Numbered from the stretch's first letter, positions 34,747 to 43,286 are shown. The stretch: DNA of 64,000 bases from Hyphomicrobiales bacterium (GCA_900472675.1 UCJA01000017.1:1-64000), one strand, 5' to 3'. Notes: a model not told the origin generated them from the letters alone. Numbers and translations: made by a program.

Positions 34747-35491
34747 TCGCCTGGCCCCCCAGATGCATGGCCCCTGCTTGCGCCAGTTGGGTAAGGGTCT
34801 CCTCAGTTGTCCAAAGGGCGTGGGCGAGGAAGCGGAAGTTGGTGATGGCCGCGAGGTAGCCATCGCCTTCAGGCAGCCTTGGTCCAGCGGTGGCGTCGCG
34901 CACAACGACGACTTCGAATCCCTGCTCGAGCAGCTCCCGGAGATGGGACTCGATGCAAAGGTTGGCCGCCATGCCCGCCAGCACCACCTGCGAGACCCGT
35001 CTCTTGCGCAGCTGGAGGACGAGGTCGTTCGTCTCCGGTCCATAGACCTTATGAGGCGACGCGATGATCGTCTTTCCATCAAGGAGGTAGGGCTTGAACT
35101 CCTCGAGGAAGTCGGCGCCGGAACCCTCGAATCCTTCGAGGTCCAGGGGCGCTTTCCGATCGAACATTCCGATGTCGTGCATCATCCGCTCAAGCGGGCC
35201 TCCGAACGTCCAACCGTGGTCCGCAGGATAGTAGTAGTGGGGGGAGACGGCGACCGTGACGCCTGAGGACTTGGCCGCTGCAAGAAGCAGGCCGAGGTTC
35301 TCTACAGTCCGGTTCTGCGTGATGCTCTCGCCGAAGAACTCCCAGCTGACGCCCGATGGACTCAGGAAGTCGTTTTGGGGGTCGACCACCACCAGAGCTG
35401 CGGAGGATGGATCGAGTGAAAAGCCCGTCTTTGGCAGCACGGTGGTATCCGGGTCCGCATAGAGCTGGGGATGGTAATGATCGTTACACAT
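34733..35491 (-). CDS. isochorismatase-family cysteine hydrolase
   Basis: 252 residues. Catalytic triad of the family: Asp in LVVVDPQNDFL (near 37), Lys in ASPHKVYGP and Cys in GMAANLCIES. Members hydrolyse amides, N-carbamoyl compounds or isochorismate. Overlap with cyanase suggests a linked nitrogen or carbamoyl substrate, such as release of a cyanate- or urea-type product (inference). Downstream of a TetR gene on the same strand. The start codon region reads ATGTGTAACGATC, a chance half-site of the TGTGTA element. Confidence 0.88.
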   Translation of the reverse strand: MCNDHYHPQLYADPDTTVLPKTGFSLDPSSAALVVVDPQNDFLSPSGVSWEFFGESITQNRTVENLGLLLAAAKSSGVTVAVSPHYYYPADHGWTFGGPLERMMHDIGMFDRKAPLDLEGFEGSGADFLEEFKPYLLDGKTIIASPHKVYGPETNDLVLQLRKRRVSQVVLAGMAANLCIESHLRELLEQGFEVVVVRDATAGPRLPEGDGYLAAITNFRFLAHALWTTEETLTQLAQAGAMHLGGQANETR

Positions 35492-35534
35492 AGATAGCTT
35501 CCTTGTTGGCCGTTAATAGATGACCGGTCGCTTT

Positions 35535-35554
35535 ATAACCCCAAAAATGGTTAT
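35535..35554. promoter_or_regulatory. palindrome between TetR and cysteine-hydrolase genes
   Basis: ATAACC-N8-GGTTAT overlapping the TetR stop codon, with GACCGGTC a few bases further on. Could be a TetR operator for the hydrolase-cyanase pair or an intra-operon hairpin. Confidence 0.4.
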
Positions 35555-36141
35555 GCGGTCAAGCCGCGCATAAGCGTTTTTCGAAAGCGCTCGTATGGGA
35601 GTGCGGAACGGAAGACCTTTCCGTGGATGGCCGCGCCTTCCCAACTCTCGATAAGAAGTGTGGCGGCTTCTTCTGGCGCGACGGAGGAAGAGAGAAGTCC
35701 GCGTTGCTTCGCCTCCACGAGAGGTATGAGCAGAAGCTCTCTCCAACGAGCGATGATCTCCTCGAGCGAATCCCGGACGTCGTCGCTGGCCTGTGCAAGC
35801 TCGAGCGCAAGATTCCCGATAAGGCAGCCGAACCTGAAGTCAAACCGGCCATGCTCCTCGGTCAGAAGGTCGAAGAACCGGACGATCCGCTCAAGCGGAT
35901 CCGTCTCCGGTTCCAGGAGCACCGGGGCCAGTCTCGACTCAATGTCCCTCCAATAGTCGGCCAGCACCTCCGAGACGAAAGTCTCCTTGGTCTGGAAATA
36001 GTTGTAGAACGATCCCTTGGGAACTCCGGCAGCAGCGGCAATGTCACCCACGCCGGAGCCGTTGACGCCCGTCCGGAAGAACAATTCCCGTCCTGCTGCG
36101 ATAAGCATTCCACGAGTCTGCAGGTTGGCCGGTCTAGGCAT
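35551..36141 (-). CDS. TetR-family repressor
   Basis: 196 residues. TetR helix-turn-helix VGDIAAAAGVPKGSFYNYFQTKETF is canonical, and the C-terminal domain matches the common AcrR/NemR-like group with DVRDSLEEIIARWREL. NemR-type proteins sense electrophiles through cysteines, but the key position here cannot be judged by eye. Lies upstream of the cysteine hydrolase and cyanase genes on the same strand. The ribosome site is AAGAGGGATCACGCC. Confidence 0.9.
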   Translation of the reverse strand: MPRPANLQTRGMLIAAGRELFFRTGVNGSGVGDIAAAAGVPKGSFYNYFQTKETFVSEVLADYWRDIESRLAPVLLEPETDPLERIVRFFDLLTEEHGRFDFRFGCLIGNLALELAQASDDVRDSLEEIIARWRELLLIPLVEAKQRGLLSSSVAPEEAATLLIESWEGAAIHGKVFRSALPYERFRKTLMRGLTA

Positions 36142-36402
36142 GGCGTGATCCCTCTTTGGAGAAGCCGCTACGGCAAATAGGCTCGGCTTTCAACCTGCCT
36201 GTGTCTATGGCGCTTGCCCGCCCCGTCCACCGTCCAGCGCGGGCGTCAACCCAGTTTCCCCGTGAGGGGCCGGGGTGCTTGCTCGGCGAGGCGTGCGACA
36301 TCCTGCCTCCACTCAACTGAATGAAGGCAGTTCAACGACGAAACGCGATCATCGATAGCACAGGGCCGCAATCGCAACATGCATGATGCCAGTTTTATTA
36401 TC

Positions 36403-37128
36403 TCAGGCAGGACGCAGGACGGTGAGGTGCATCGGGCGCCGCGTTTCGAAGCCGATCTTCTGGTAGAGCGAGCGGGCGCCGTTCTCGGTCTTTACATGGA
36501 GGAACGGCACCTCGCCCTGCGACAGCGCTTTTGAGACTAGGAAGCCGACGAGGTTGCGCGCCAGGCCACGGCCTTGGAACTCGGGATCTGTGCACACGGC
36601 ACTGATCTCCACAAATCCTTCTGGCATCAGCCGCTGGCCCGCCATCGCCGCAAGCCAACCGTCCCGCGAGCGAACTCCGTAATACTCGCCAAGGACGATC
36701 GCCTTGGCCGCGAACGGCCCCGGCCGGGTCGCCTCCACGAGGCGGAGCATGGCCCCCACGTCGCCGCTCCGCAGCCTCGTAATTCCGTCGAGGTTGTAGT
36801 GCGCCACCTTCGTACAGTACATCTGTTCTATCGTCCGGCTCCTCGTGACCTCCCAGTCCTGCGGCGGTTCGAGCGGAATGCTGGTGAACAGGGCGGCATC
36901 CGCGTTCGAGCATATCATTCGCAGGTCGCGCATGGCGGTCGGACCGTGGTCCGCGAGCCCCGCAAATGGCGCAACGTCGGACGGATAGCGCGAAGCAAGT
37001 CCTTTCGAGACGGCAAGGTTCCGGTGGACGGTTGAGAGAGAATGCCAGATAGGATTGTCGAGCGCGGACAGGTCCATGACAGCGTCCTGAAGTTGGTTTG
37101 GCGCGAGAGTTAGCACAGTGACTTGCAT
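36403..37128 (-). CDS. GNAT-family N-acetyltransferase (FR47-like)
   Basis: 241 residues. The C-terminal half has the acetyl-CoA-binding motif (FVEISAVCTDPEFQGRGLAR with the Q/RxxGxG/A loop QGRGLA) and the late NGARSLYQKIGFETRR. The N-terminal half is an FR47-like extension. It probably acetylates a small molecule or amine. Divergent from the HxlR gene; its ATG lies inside the 17-bp element shared with the MFS promoter at 40.5 kb, so it is likely repressed by HxlR. Confidence 0.88.
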   Translation of the reverse strand: MQVTVLTLAPNQLQDAVMDLSALDNPIWHSLSTVHRNLAVSKGLASRYPSDVAPFAGLADHGPTAMRDLRMICSNADAALFTSIPLEPPQDWEVTRSRTIEQMYCTKVAHYNLDGITRLRSGDVGAMLRLVEATRPGPFAAKAIVLGEYYGVRSRDGWLAAMAGQRLMPEGFVEISAVCTDPEFQGRGLARNLVGFLVSKALSQGEVPFLHVKTENGARSLYQKIGFETRRPMHLTVLRPA

Positions 37129-37137
37129 ATTGAAAGT
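37121..37137. promoter_or_regulatory. HxlR-type operator 1
   Basis: ACTTGCATATTGAAAGT, 15/17 identical to the reverse complement of 40497-40513. Inverted-repeat form ACTT.CAT/..GAAAGT. Overlaps the GNAT start codon and sits 36 bp before the HxlR start. Confidence 0.65.
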
Positions 37138-37172
37138 CTCTGCGTAGAATGGACGTCCTGAAGGAGCCCCGG

Positions 37173-37637
37173 ATGAAGAGAAAGAGTTTCGAGGAGATGG
37201 ACTGCCCTGTTGCGCAGACGCTCGATCGTGTGGGTGAGCAGTGGAGCATCCTTATCCTACGCGACGCGTTCAGAGGACTGAAGCGGTTCGACGAGTTTCT
37301 ACGGAGCTTAGACGTCGCACCGAACATGCTTGCAAGGAGGCTGACCACGCTTGTGAATGCCGGGCTGCTTGAGAAGTCGCGGTATTGCGACCGACCGCCA
37401 CGCTACGAGTATCTGCTGACCGATGCCGGAAGGGACTTTCAGAGCGTGATCCACGCCTTCATCGCTTACGGAAACAGACACTACACGGAGGGAAGGCCTT
37501 CGGTCTTTATTGTCGACACCGAGACGGGGGAGATGGCGGAGCCGGTCGTCGTAGACCGGTCGAGCGGTGAACCTATTCGAGAGCCGCGCTTCCGTCTCGG
37601 TAGTGGCGTAGGGAATTCCAGGACGGATGGAGCCTGA
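37173..37637 (+). CDS. HxlR-family winged-helix regulator
   Basis: 154 residues from ATG 37173 (AAGGAGCCCCGG upstream; an earlier ATG at 37149 is weaker). HxlR core: CPVAQTLDRVGEQWSILILRDAF, RRFDEFLRSL-type helix (KRFDEFLRSLDVAPNMLARRL) and wing CDRPPRYEYLLTDAG. A single Cys (position 11) sits at the N-terminal place used for thiol sensing in several HxlR proteins. Probable repressor of itself, the GNAT gene and the MFS operon at 40.4 kb. Confidence 0.92.
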   Translation: MKRKSFEEMDCPVAQTLDRVGEQWSILILRDAFRGLKRFDEFLRSLDVAPNMLARRLTTLVNAGLLEKSRYCDRPPRYEYLLTDAGRDFQSVIHAFIAYGNRHYTEGRPSVFIVDTETGEMAEPVVVDRSSGEPIREPRFRLGSGVGNSRTDGA

Positions 37638-37807
37638 CGAACCGGCGTCGGTGCCTGAACACGTTAGATACCACAGAGGTTGCGCGCCTCGGAGCGTGGC
37701 CAGCGACAATAAGGTGGTCATGGACCCCGATGCCGGGGCGGCGCGCATTCCTCCGCTAGTGCCGACGCTAACTCGACTTCACTTTCAAAAGATGTCGCCG
37801 GAATTCG

Positions 37808-39028
37808 TTATCCCTTTGCTTCCAGCTGGCGTCCGAACTGGTCCTCGCTCCAGGCGTTCAGCAGCACGCGTTCGACCCGAGCACCCGAGAAGAACCGTCT
37901 CCGCGGCAGCAACCCTCTAGCGGGGTATAGCAGCTCGGGAGCCGCCGCCACGATATGGGGCAGGGCGACGAAGCCGTTCATGCGCCCGTTCGAAGAAAAG
38001 GCTACCGGATCCAGGAAGAAGCTTCGCTGCGAGGACAGCCGGGGCTGGAGGAACCGTGCCTCGGAGGCGGGCGCCTGCGCCTTACGAATTACACTGAGGG
38101 CGCTGTCGTAGGCGGCATTCAGGATCGGGTCGCTTCTGGTGAACTGCTTGAGATGTATACCCATAAGCAGCTCGATCTCCGTCGAAATCCGACGGCTCTC
38201 CTCCGGGCGGGCGAGCGCGACCGACGCTAGCCCAAACAGTGCGTCGAATGCGGCAAGGGGACGAAGAGCCGCGGAAAGCGCAGAAAGGTAGACATCGACT
38301 ATCTCGGTCCCCGACGCGACGGCCACCCGCGCGCCTACTGCCGAGATCCAGAGCGTCCTCTCGCGAGTGAACGTCATTGAAGGCGTCCGTTCGCGCCAAG
38401 CGATTCCTGATCTAAGGTCGTGCTGGAGTGGAACGTGGCCGCCCCGAGCAGCCAGAATCATCATGTTCGCCATGGCATGAGCTGCTGACCAGTAGAGCCG
38501 CAGAGCATCGACAGGGTGCTGGCCGAGCCGCAGTCTGGCTAGCAGTTCCGGCCTTACGTCGTCCAGCACGGCCGAAAGCCCGATTGCAGCTTTGAACATG
38601 GCTGCGCTGACATATGGCGCCCACTCCGCTAGATCGTGGTACTGCCCGCGCGTCATCACGACGCCGACGTCGTAGATTGGGTCGAGCAGGCGGTCCGCCC
38701 TGTCTGCCGATCCGCCTAGGAGGGCGAGACCGATCTCGTCCGCAAGACCCTGCCTCAAAAGAAGCAGGCGGTCCAGAAAGACTGCCGGCATGCCGACAGG
38801 TAGGACGGTCTCGAGGCGAACCGGCTCCTGCGAGTCGAGAACCAACCATCCGCCGCGATCAGGAAGTTGGAGCGCGACAGATGCATCGGCGTCGGCGACG
38901 ACGGCGGTTCGGACCTTCTCGCGGAGCCATCGGTGGGAGGTCAGGGCGACGCCGAGAGCGAGAGCTCCGGATAGCTCGCGCCGGACTGCCTCGAACAGCT
39001 TGCAGGTGTTCGCAATGCCCGGCGTCAT
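37808..39028 (-). CDS. hypothetical protein, downstream partner of MFS pump
   Basis: 406 residues from ATG 39028, 10 bp after the MFS stop codon (ACGGAGCGGAC before the ATG); the longer open frame upstream overlaps the MFS gene and is not used. No family recognised. Mostly helical, with an N-terminal half of predicted soluble character and no clear signal peptide. Co-transcribed with the DHA2-type MFS pump, so it may modify the pump substrate or sense it. Confidence 0.75.
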   Translation of the reverse strand: MTPGIANTCKLFEAVRRELSGALALGVALTSHRWLREKVRTAVVADADASVALQLPDRGGWLVLDSQEPVRLETVLPVGMPAVFLDRLLLLRQGLADEIGLALLGGSADRADRLLDPIYDVGVVMTRGQYHDLAEWAPYVSAAMFKAAIGLSAVLDDVRPELLARLRLGQHPVDALRLYWSAAHAMANMMILAARGGHVPLQHDLRSGIAWRERTPSMTFTRERTLWISAVGARVAVASGTEIVDVYLSALSAALRPLAAFDALFGLASVALARPEESRRISTEIELLMGIHLKQFTRSDPILNAAYDSALSVIRKAQAPASEARFLQPRLSSQRSFFLDPVAFSSNGRMNGFVALPHIVAAAPELLYPARGLLPRRRFFSGARVERVLLNAWSEDQFGRQLEAKG

Positions 39029-39038
39029 GTCCGCTCCG

Positions 39039-40445
39039 TCACTGCGAGCCCGACCCGTCGGCTTTTGGTAGCGTCCCGCCGGTATTTGCGCGGGCGTCGA
39101 GCGCCAGGGCGCAGAAGCCGGCTGCCAGTGAGGTACAGGCCGTGACCAGGAAGGCCAAACGATAGTCGCTGCTCGACGTGGCCGCTCCCGTAACCGAGAC
39201 AAGGACAGCCACGCCAAGGGCGCCTCCCACTTGTCGAGAGGTGTTCAGAATCCCGCTGCCTGCAGAGTACTCGCGCGGGGACAGCGAGGCGGCTCCGCGG
39301 GCCAGGAATCCCGCCTGCGCGGTTCCGACGGCAATTCCTGAGAAGATGGAGCCCGGAAGGAACCCGATCAGGTACAGCGGTTCATCGCCGAGATTGAAGA
39401 ACCAGTAGAAGCTGGCGATCGCGAACGAGCCGCAGCCGACAAGGATCAGGCCGCGGGCGGAGAGCTGCGCCCTGCCGGCCGCCATCGACGACATGCCGGC
39501 GATCGCTGGGCCAACCACGTAGGCGAGGCCGGCCACCGTCGGGTCCCAGCGCCATACCTGGGTCAGGTACATGGTGCCGCCGAGGATGGACATGGCGAAA
39601 CCGACGTAGAAAAGAAGCATTCCTATTACGGAAAGCGAAAACTGACGGTTTCGGAACATCCGTAGGTCGAGCGCGGGCGAAGCCGACGTCAGGCACCTGC
39701 GCACGAAAGCGGTGAGAAGCGCGATACCTGCGACGGTCAGGATCCATAGAGCCTGGCTCCCTGCGCCCCACTCCGTAGAGTAGGAGATCGCCGCCACTAT
39801 ACAAGCTGTGCCGGCCGCGAAGGACGCCGAGCCCAGAAGGTCGGGCATCTGCGAGCCACCGGCTTCGGTCTCGGCTATTCGTCGGCTCAGCCACATCGCC
39901 GGAAGGCCTATGGGCACATTGATGAGAAAGATGAGTCGCCAATCGAGATGGACCAGCAGCCCTCCAAGGACAGGCCCGGCCGCTGCTCCTATGCTGGTAA
40001 TGGCAGCCCACGTCCCGATCGCCCGTTTATGCGCTTCAGGGGGGTAGGCAGTCAGAAGCAGGGCGAGGCTCGACGGGATCATCAGGGCGGCACCTAATCC
40101 CTTGAAGGCTCGTGCCACTATCAGCCATACCACGTCCGGGGATATCGCGCATGCGGCGCTCGACGTCAGAAATACGATCAGGCCGATGCGGAAGAGTCGA
40201 CGTCGGCCGAAACGATCTCCCATGCGACCTCCAGGAACCATGAACGCGGCGAAGGCGATGGAATATGCGCTCAGCACCCACGAGAGGCTCTGGTTGGAAG
40301 CTCCGTCGAAGCTGTCGCGGATAGAGGGGAAGGCGATGTTCACGATGAAGAGGTCCAGGGCCGAAAGTAGGCCGGCTGCTGCCACTATCGCCTGGGTCAG
40401 CCGCGCTCCGGCGGGCTCGCGCAGATTAGCTCGGACTGGTGTCAT
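39039..40445 (-). CDS. MFS drug exporter, DHA2 (14-TM) type
   Basis: 468 residues with about 14 hydrophobic segments. DHA2 landmarks: LDLFIVNIAFPSI at TM1, GRMGDRFGRRRLFRIG after TM2 and GPVLGGLLVHLDWRLIFLINVPIG (antiporter motif C region) at TM5-6. Proton-driven exporter in the inner membrane. An HxlR-type element lies 52-68 bp upstream, and the hypothetical gene follows after 10 bp. Confidence 0.92.
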   Translation of the reverse strand: MTPVRANLREPAGARLTQAIVAAAGLLSALDLFIVNIAFPSIRDSFDGASNQSLSWVLSAYSIAFAAFMVPGGRMGDRFGRRRLFRIGLIVFLTSSAACAISPDVVWLIVARAFKGLGAALMIPSSLALLLTAYPPEAHKRAIGTWAAITSIGAAAGPVLGGLLVHLDWRLIFLINVPIGLPAMWLSRRIAETEAGGSQMPDLLGSASFAAGTACIVAAISYSTEWGAGSQALWILTVAGIALLTAFVRRCLTSASPALDLRMFRNRQFSLSVIGMLLFYVGFAMSILGGTMYLTQVWRWDPTVAGLAYVVGPAIAGMSSMAAGRAQLSARGLILVGCGSFAIASFYWFFNLGDEPLYLIGFLPGSIFSGIAVGTAQAGFLARGAASLSPREYSAGSGILNTSRQVGGALGVAVLVSVTGAATSSSDYRLAFLVTACTSLAAGFCALALDARANTGGTLPKADGSGSQ

Positions 40446-40496
40446 GTTTTACTCATCGCCGCGCGCCTCCATTGCCAGAGGACGCATAGCCAAATA

Positions 40497-40513
40497 ACTA
40501 TCATTATGCAAGT
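40497..40513. promoter_or_regulatory. HxlR-type operator 2
   Basis: ACTATCATTATGCAAGT; its reverse complement matches 37121-37137 at 15 of 17 positions. Lies between the divergent MFS gene and the thiolase remnant. Confidence 0.6.
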
Positions 40514-40591
40514 TACCTTCGGGGCCTTAATCTAGCCGTCGGTCGCGACGGCAATCTTGGCTAGTTCGCAACCAAACTCAGGAGCAGAAAC

Positions 40592-40827
40592 ATGATGAGC
40601 GCTGTCATCGCGGGCTGGGCCCGCACTCCATTTGCGTTCGCAGGCAAGGGAGCGCTGAGTAAGACGCGGCCTGACGATCTGGCTTCAATCGCCATCCGTG
40701 CCCTAGTCGAGAGGAGCGGAGTGGACGTCTCGCTAGTAGAGGAATTTCTCATGGGGTGTGCCTAGGGCATGGTTCTGGAGAGCGAGCCGCGAAAAGTGCG
40801 CAAACACTTCTGGCATTGATCCCCATC
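40592..40827 (+). pseudogene. thiolase (acetyl-CoA acetyltransferase) 5' fragment
   Basis: An intact ribosome site (AGGAGCAGAAAC) and ATG start a typical thiolase N-terminus (AVIAGWARTPFAFAGKGALS, RPDDLASIAIRALVER, then FLMGCA). It stops at TAG 40763. A further 20 or so residues of thiolase (GSGERAAKSAQTLLALIP) follow in the next frame, and then the homology ends. The catalytic Cys region that should follow is absent. Probably removed by the deletion or recombination that joined it to the NmrA-like gene. Confidence 0.75.
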
Positions 40828-40917
40828 GTTGATTTTATTTTGCCTGGCATGGATACGCCTCCTCAGCGGTTTGGCTATGCTCACCGGAGCAGGATCGAAA
40901 GAAACTCGGCCTTGCAA

Positions 40918-40933
40918 ATGTGTATATACACAT
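40918..40933. promoter_or_regulatory. TGTGTA-N2-TACACA operator E
   Basis: ATGTGTATATACACAT, a perfect 16-bp palindrome and the best copy in the window, 57 bp before the NmrA-like ATG. Confidence 0.8.
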
Positions 40934-40989
40934 ATAACGTGCGGCGTGGCCGCCTGCTCCGGCGGAAACTGCGTACGAATGGAGACTAT

Positions 40990-41883
40990 ATGAGCGCTAA
41001 GAAATTTCTCGTGACGGGCGCCACCGGCGAAACCGGCCGCTATACCGTCAAGGAACTCCTGGAACGCGGCCACGACGTCCGTGCGCTCGTCCGAAAGGAG
41101 GACGAGCGCGCGGAAAGACTTCGCAGGGCGGGAGCCGAGGTGGTTGTCGGCGACATGCTGGAACACGACGACCTCATTGCCGCGAGCGAAGGAGTGACAG
41201 GCGCCTACTTCTGCTATCCAGTCCGGCCCGGCATCATCCAGGCCACGGCCTATCTTGCGGACGCTCTTCGGCGCGCGGGATCGCAAGTTCTGGTGAACAT
41301 GTCCCAGATTTCTGCTCGGGATAATTCGGATAGTCACGCCGCTCGGGACCATTGGATCGCTGAACGTATCTTCGACGGGGCCGGGCTGCCGGTGGTCCAT
41401 CTCAGGCCCACCTTTTTCTCCCAATGGTTTCTGTATCCTCATGCGCAGGCGTCCATTCGCAACGGGGGAATGATCGACCTTCCCTATGGGGAAGGCCGTC
41501 ATGCCCCCATCGCGGCGGAGGATCAGGCCCGCTTCATCGCCGCCGTACTCGATAACCCCGCCGCACACCTAGGTAGGACCTACACGCTGCACGGCCCGGT
41601 CGAACTCGATCAGGAAGGGATAGCCGCGGCCATTGGAGAGGTCCTTGGCATCGAAGTCAGGTACCGGCCGACAACTGTGGCGCAATACAAGCAGCGCCTG
41701 GAGGCCCAAGACCTTCCTCCATTCCTGGTGCAGCATTTCTGCGCAATTGCGATCGACTACCAAAACGGCATCTTCTCCGGGTCGGATCAGGTGATCGAGC
41801 AGGTGACTGGCGCGAGGCCGCTGACTGTAAAGGAGTTCGTCGAACTCCACAGGAGCGAGTTCCCCGCCGCTGCGGCTGTCTGA
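40990..41883 (+). CDS. NmrA-like NAD(P)-binding protein
   Basis: 297 residues from ATG 40990 (GGAGACTAT upstream); the open frame further upstream is thiolase debris. Atypical SDR: Rossmann motif FLVTGATGETGRYTVKELLERG, no Tyr-x3-Lys at the usual site, and the NmrA-type NMSQISARDNSDSHAARDHW segment. Relatives act as NAD(P)H:quinone or azo reductases or as redox sensors. Single gene behind the best operator copy (E); consistent with a quinone or electrophile response. Confidence 0.88.
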   Translation: MSAKKFLVTGATGETGRYTVKELLERGHDVRALVRKEDERAERLRRAGAEVVVGDMLEHDDLIAASEGVTGAYFCYPVRPGIIQATAYLADALRRAGSQVLVNMSQISARDNSDSHAARDHWIAERIFDGAGLPVVHLRPTFFSQWFLYPHAQASIRNGGMIDLPYGEGRHAPIAAEDQARFIAAVLDNPAAHLGRTYTLHGPVELDQEGIAAAIGEVLGIEVRYRPTTVAQYKQRLEAQDLPPFLVQHFCAIAIDYQNGIFSGSDQVIEQVTGARPLTVKEFVELHRSEFPAAAAV

Positions 41884-42344
41884 GGTGGCTCGAGGGCGGG
41901 CCGACTAATCCCGCCCTCGAAGGACGCAGCACGGAGATCTCCATGACGAGAGACCACCCGTCCCAGCCTTTTCTGGAAGACCTCGATCCCGACGCTGTGC
42001 ACACCGGCACCGCGCAAGACGGTTCGCGGCATCACGGAGATCAGAAGCGTCGTGGAACTGTTGGTACGTTCAATCTCAGAAGCCGGCGCTGGCGCCTAAG
42101 TTCGGATCTTGCGCTCTCCTCCGGTACGTGGCGGAGATCGGTGACGGACGAGAGGTAGCGCGAGCTGCCCTTTGGAGCGGGACGCTCAGAGTTTGGTGAA
42201 GGGGGCGACGGTTTCCATTCAACCCCTCGGAGCCGTTATAGCGCTGGCCGCCGCCGCGGCGCCGAGACTAGAGACCGCCCTGCTGAGGCAACTTCCATTG
42301 ATGACGCGTTTCTCGAAGACCTAATAACAATGTGGAGCTACAGC
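41884..42344. other. 461-bp intergenic region
   Basis: A 71-codon frame (41943-42158) starts after GGAGATCTCC and begins MTRDHPSQPFLEDLDPDAVH; it is not similar to anything I know and has Arg-rich downstream composition, so I do not call it. The last 60 bp must hold the promoter of the next hydrolase. Confidence 0.45.
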
Positions 42345-43286
42345 ATGAACATCGCCAGAAGAATGATTGCGGCCGTCTTGGTTCCATTATTGGCGGCCGC
42401 GGCGTGGGTCGCCCAGTGCGGCGCCGCCGACGAGACGGTCCGTCAGGGCAGGGTATCGGTGGACGGCCTGGAGATGTTCTACAGGGAGGCTGGCGACCCG
42501 TCGCAGACGGCGATCGTTCTGCTGCACGGGTTCCCGTCGTCGTCGCATATGTTTCGCGACCTTCTCCCGGCGCTCGGCCTTCACTTCCACGTCATCGCTC
42601 CAGACTATCCCGGCATGGGCAGCAGCGCCGTTCCGCCAGAGGGCGCGCCGGCTCTGACTTTCGACAAGGTAGCTGACTACGTGGAAAAGTTTCTGGACGG
42701 GATGCACGTCGACCGTGCAATTATCTACATGCAGGACTTCGGCGGACCGGTCGGAATGCGGCTCGCGACACGGCACCCGGAACGCGTCGCGGGCCTTATC
42801 ATACAGAACACACCGGTCGCTTTGGATGGCTGGGAGCCGGGGCGTCTTGAGGCGGTAAAACGCCTCAAGGGCCCGCTCACCGCGGAAAAACGCGCGGCGG
42901 TGGAGGCCCGAGTCGGGCTGGCAACGGACGTCTTCCTCTACAACCAAGGTGCCGGACATCCGGACAGGCTGAGCCCCGATGCGGTGGCGTCCGACGCCTT
43001 CGCTTTGGCGGATCCTGCCAGACGACATGCGATGGTGGACTTGCAGCTGGACATCCCCTCGAACCTCGATCTCTATCCTGCGTGGCAGTCGTACCTGCGC
43101 ACGGCGCGACCCAAAGCCCTCGTCGTATGGGGCGACGGCGACCCCATATTCACTCCAAGAGGAGCGGACGCCGTAGCCGAGTACGACCCGGAAGTTGTCG
43201 TCCGCCACTATGCGGCGGGCCATTTCGCCCTCGAAGAAATGCACGATGAGATCGCTAGCGAGATCCTGGCGCGCTTCGGTGGTTGA
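42345..43286 (+). CDS. exported alpha/beta hydrolase with Asp nucleophile
   Basis: 313 residues from ATG 42345 (GGAGCTACAGC upstream). Signal peptide (RRMIAAVLVPLLAAAAWVAQ), possibly a lipoprotein since a Cys follows (AQCGA). Alpha/beta hydrolase with oxyanion LLHGFPSSS, nucleophile Asp131 in YMQDFGGPVG instead of Ser, acid in WGDGDPIF and His in AAGHFALEE. Asp nucleophiles mark haloalkane/fluoroacetate dehalogenases and epoxide hydrolases; the substrate is unresolved. Convergent with the TetR gene. Confidence 0.9.
   Translation: MNIARRMIAAVLVPLLAAAAWVAQCGAADETVRQGRVSVDGLEMFYREAGDPSQTAIVLLHGFPSSSHMFRDLLPALGLHFHVIAPDYPGMGSSAVPPEGAPALTFDKVADYVEKFLDGMHVDRAIIYMQDFGGPVGMRLATRHPERVAGLIIQNTPVALDGWEPGRLEAVKRLKGPLTAEKRAAVEARVGLATDVFLYNQGAGHPDRLSPDAVASDAFALADPARRHAMVDLQLDIPSNLDLYPAWQSYLRTARPKALVVWGDGDPIFTPRGADAVAEYDPEVVVRHYAAGHFALEEMHDEIASEILARFGG

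Noticed and set aside
35470-35495. TGTGTA element copy at the start of the cysteine-hydrolase gene
   Set aside because: ATGTGTAACGATC encodes the N-terminus MCND and has no right half-site; chance match.
41943-42158. 71-codon ORF with a fair ribosome site
   Set aside because: Reads as low-complexity Arg/Ser-rich after residue 30; no homologue recognised, so not called.
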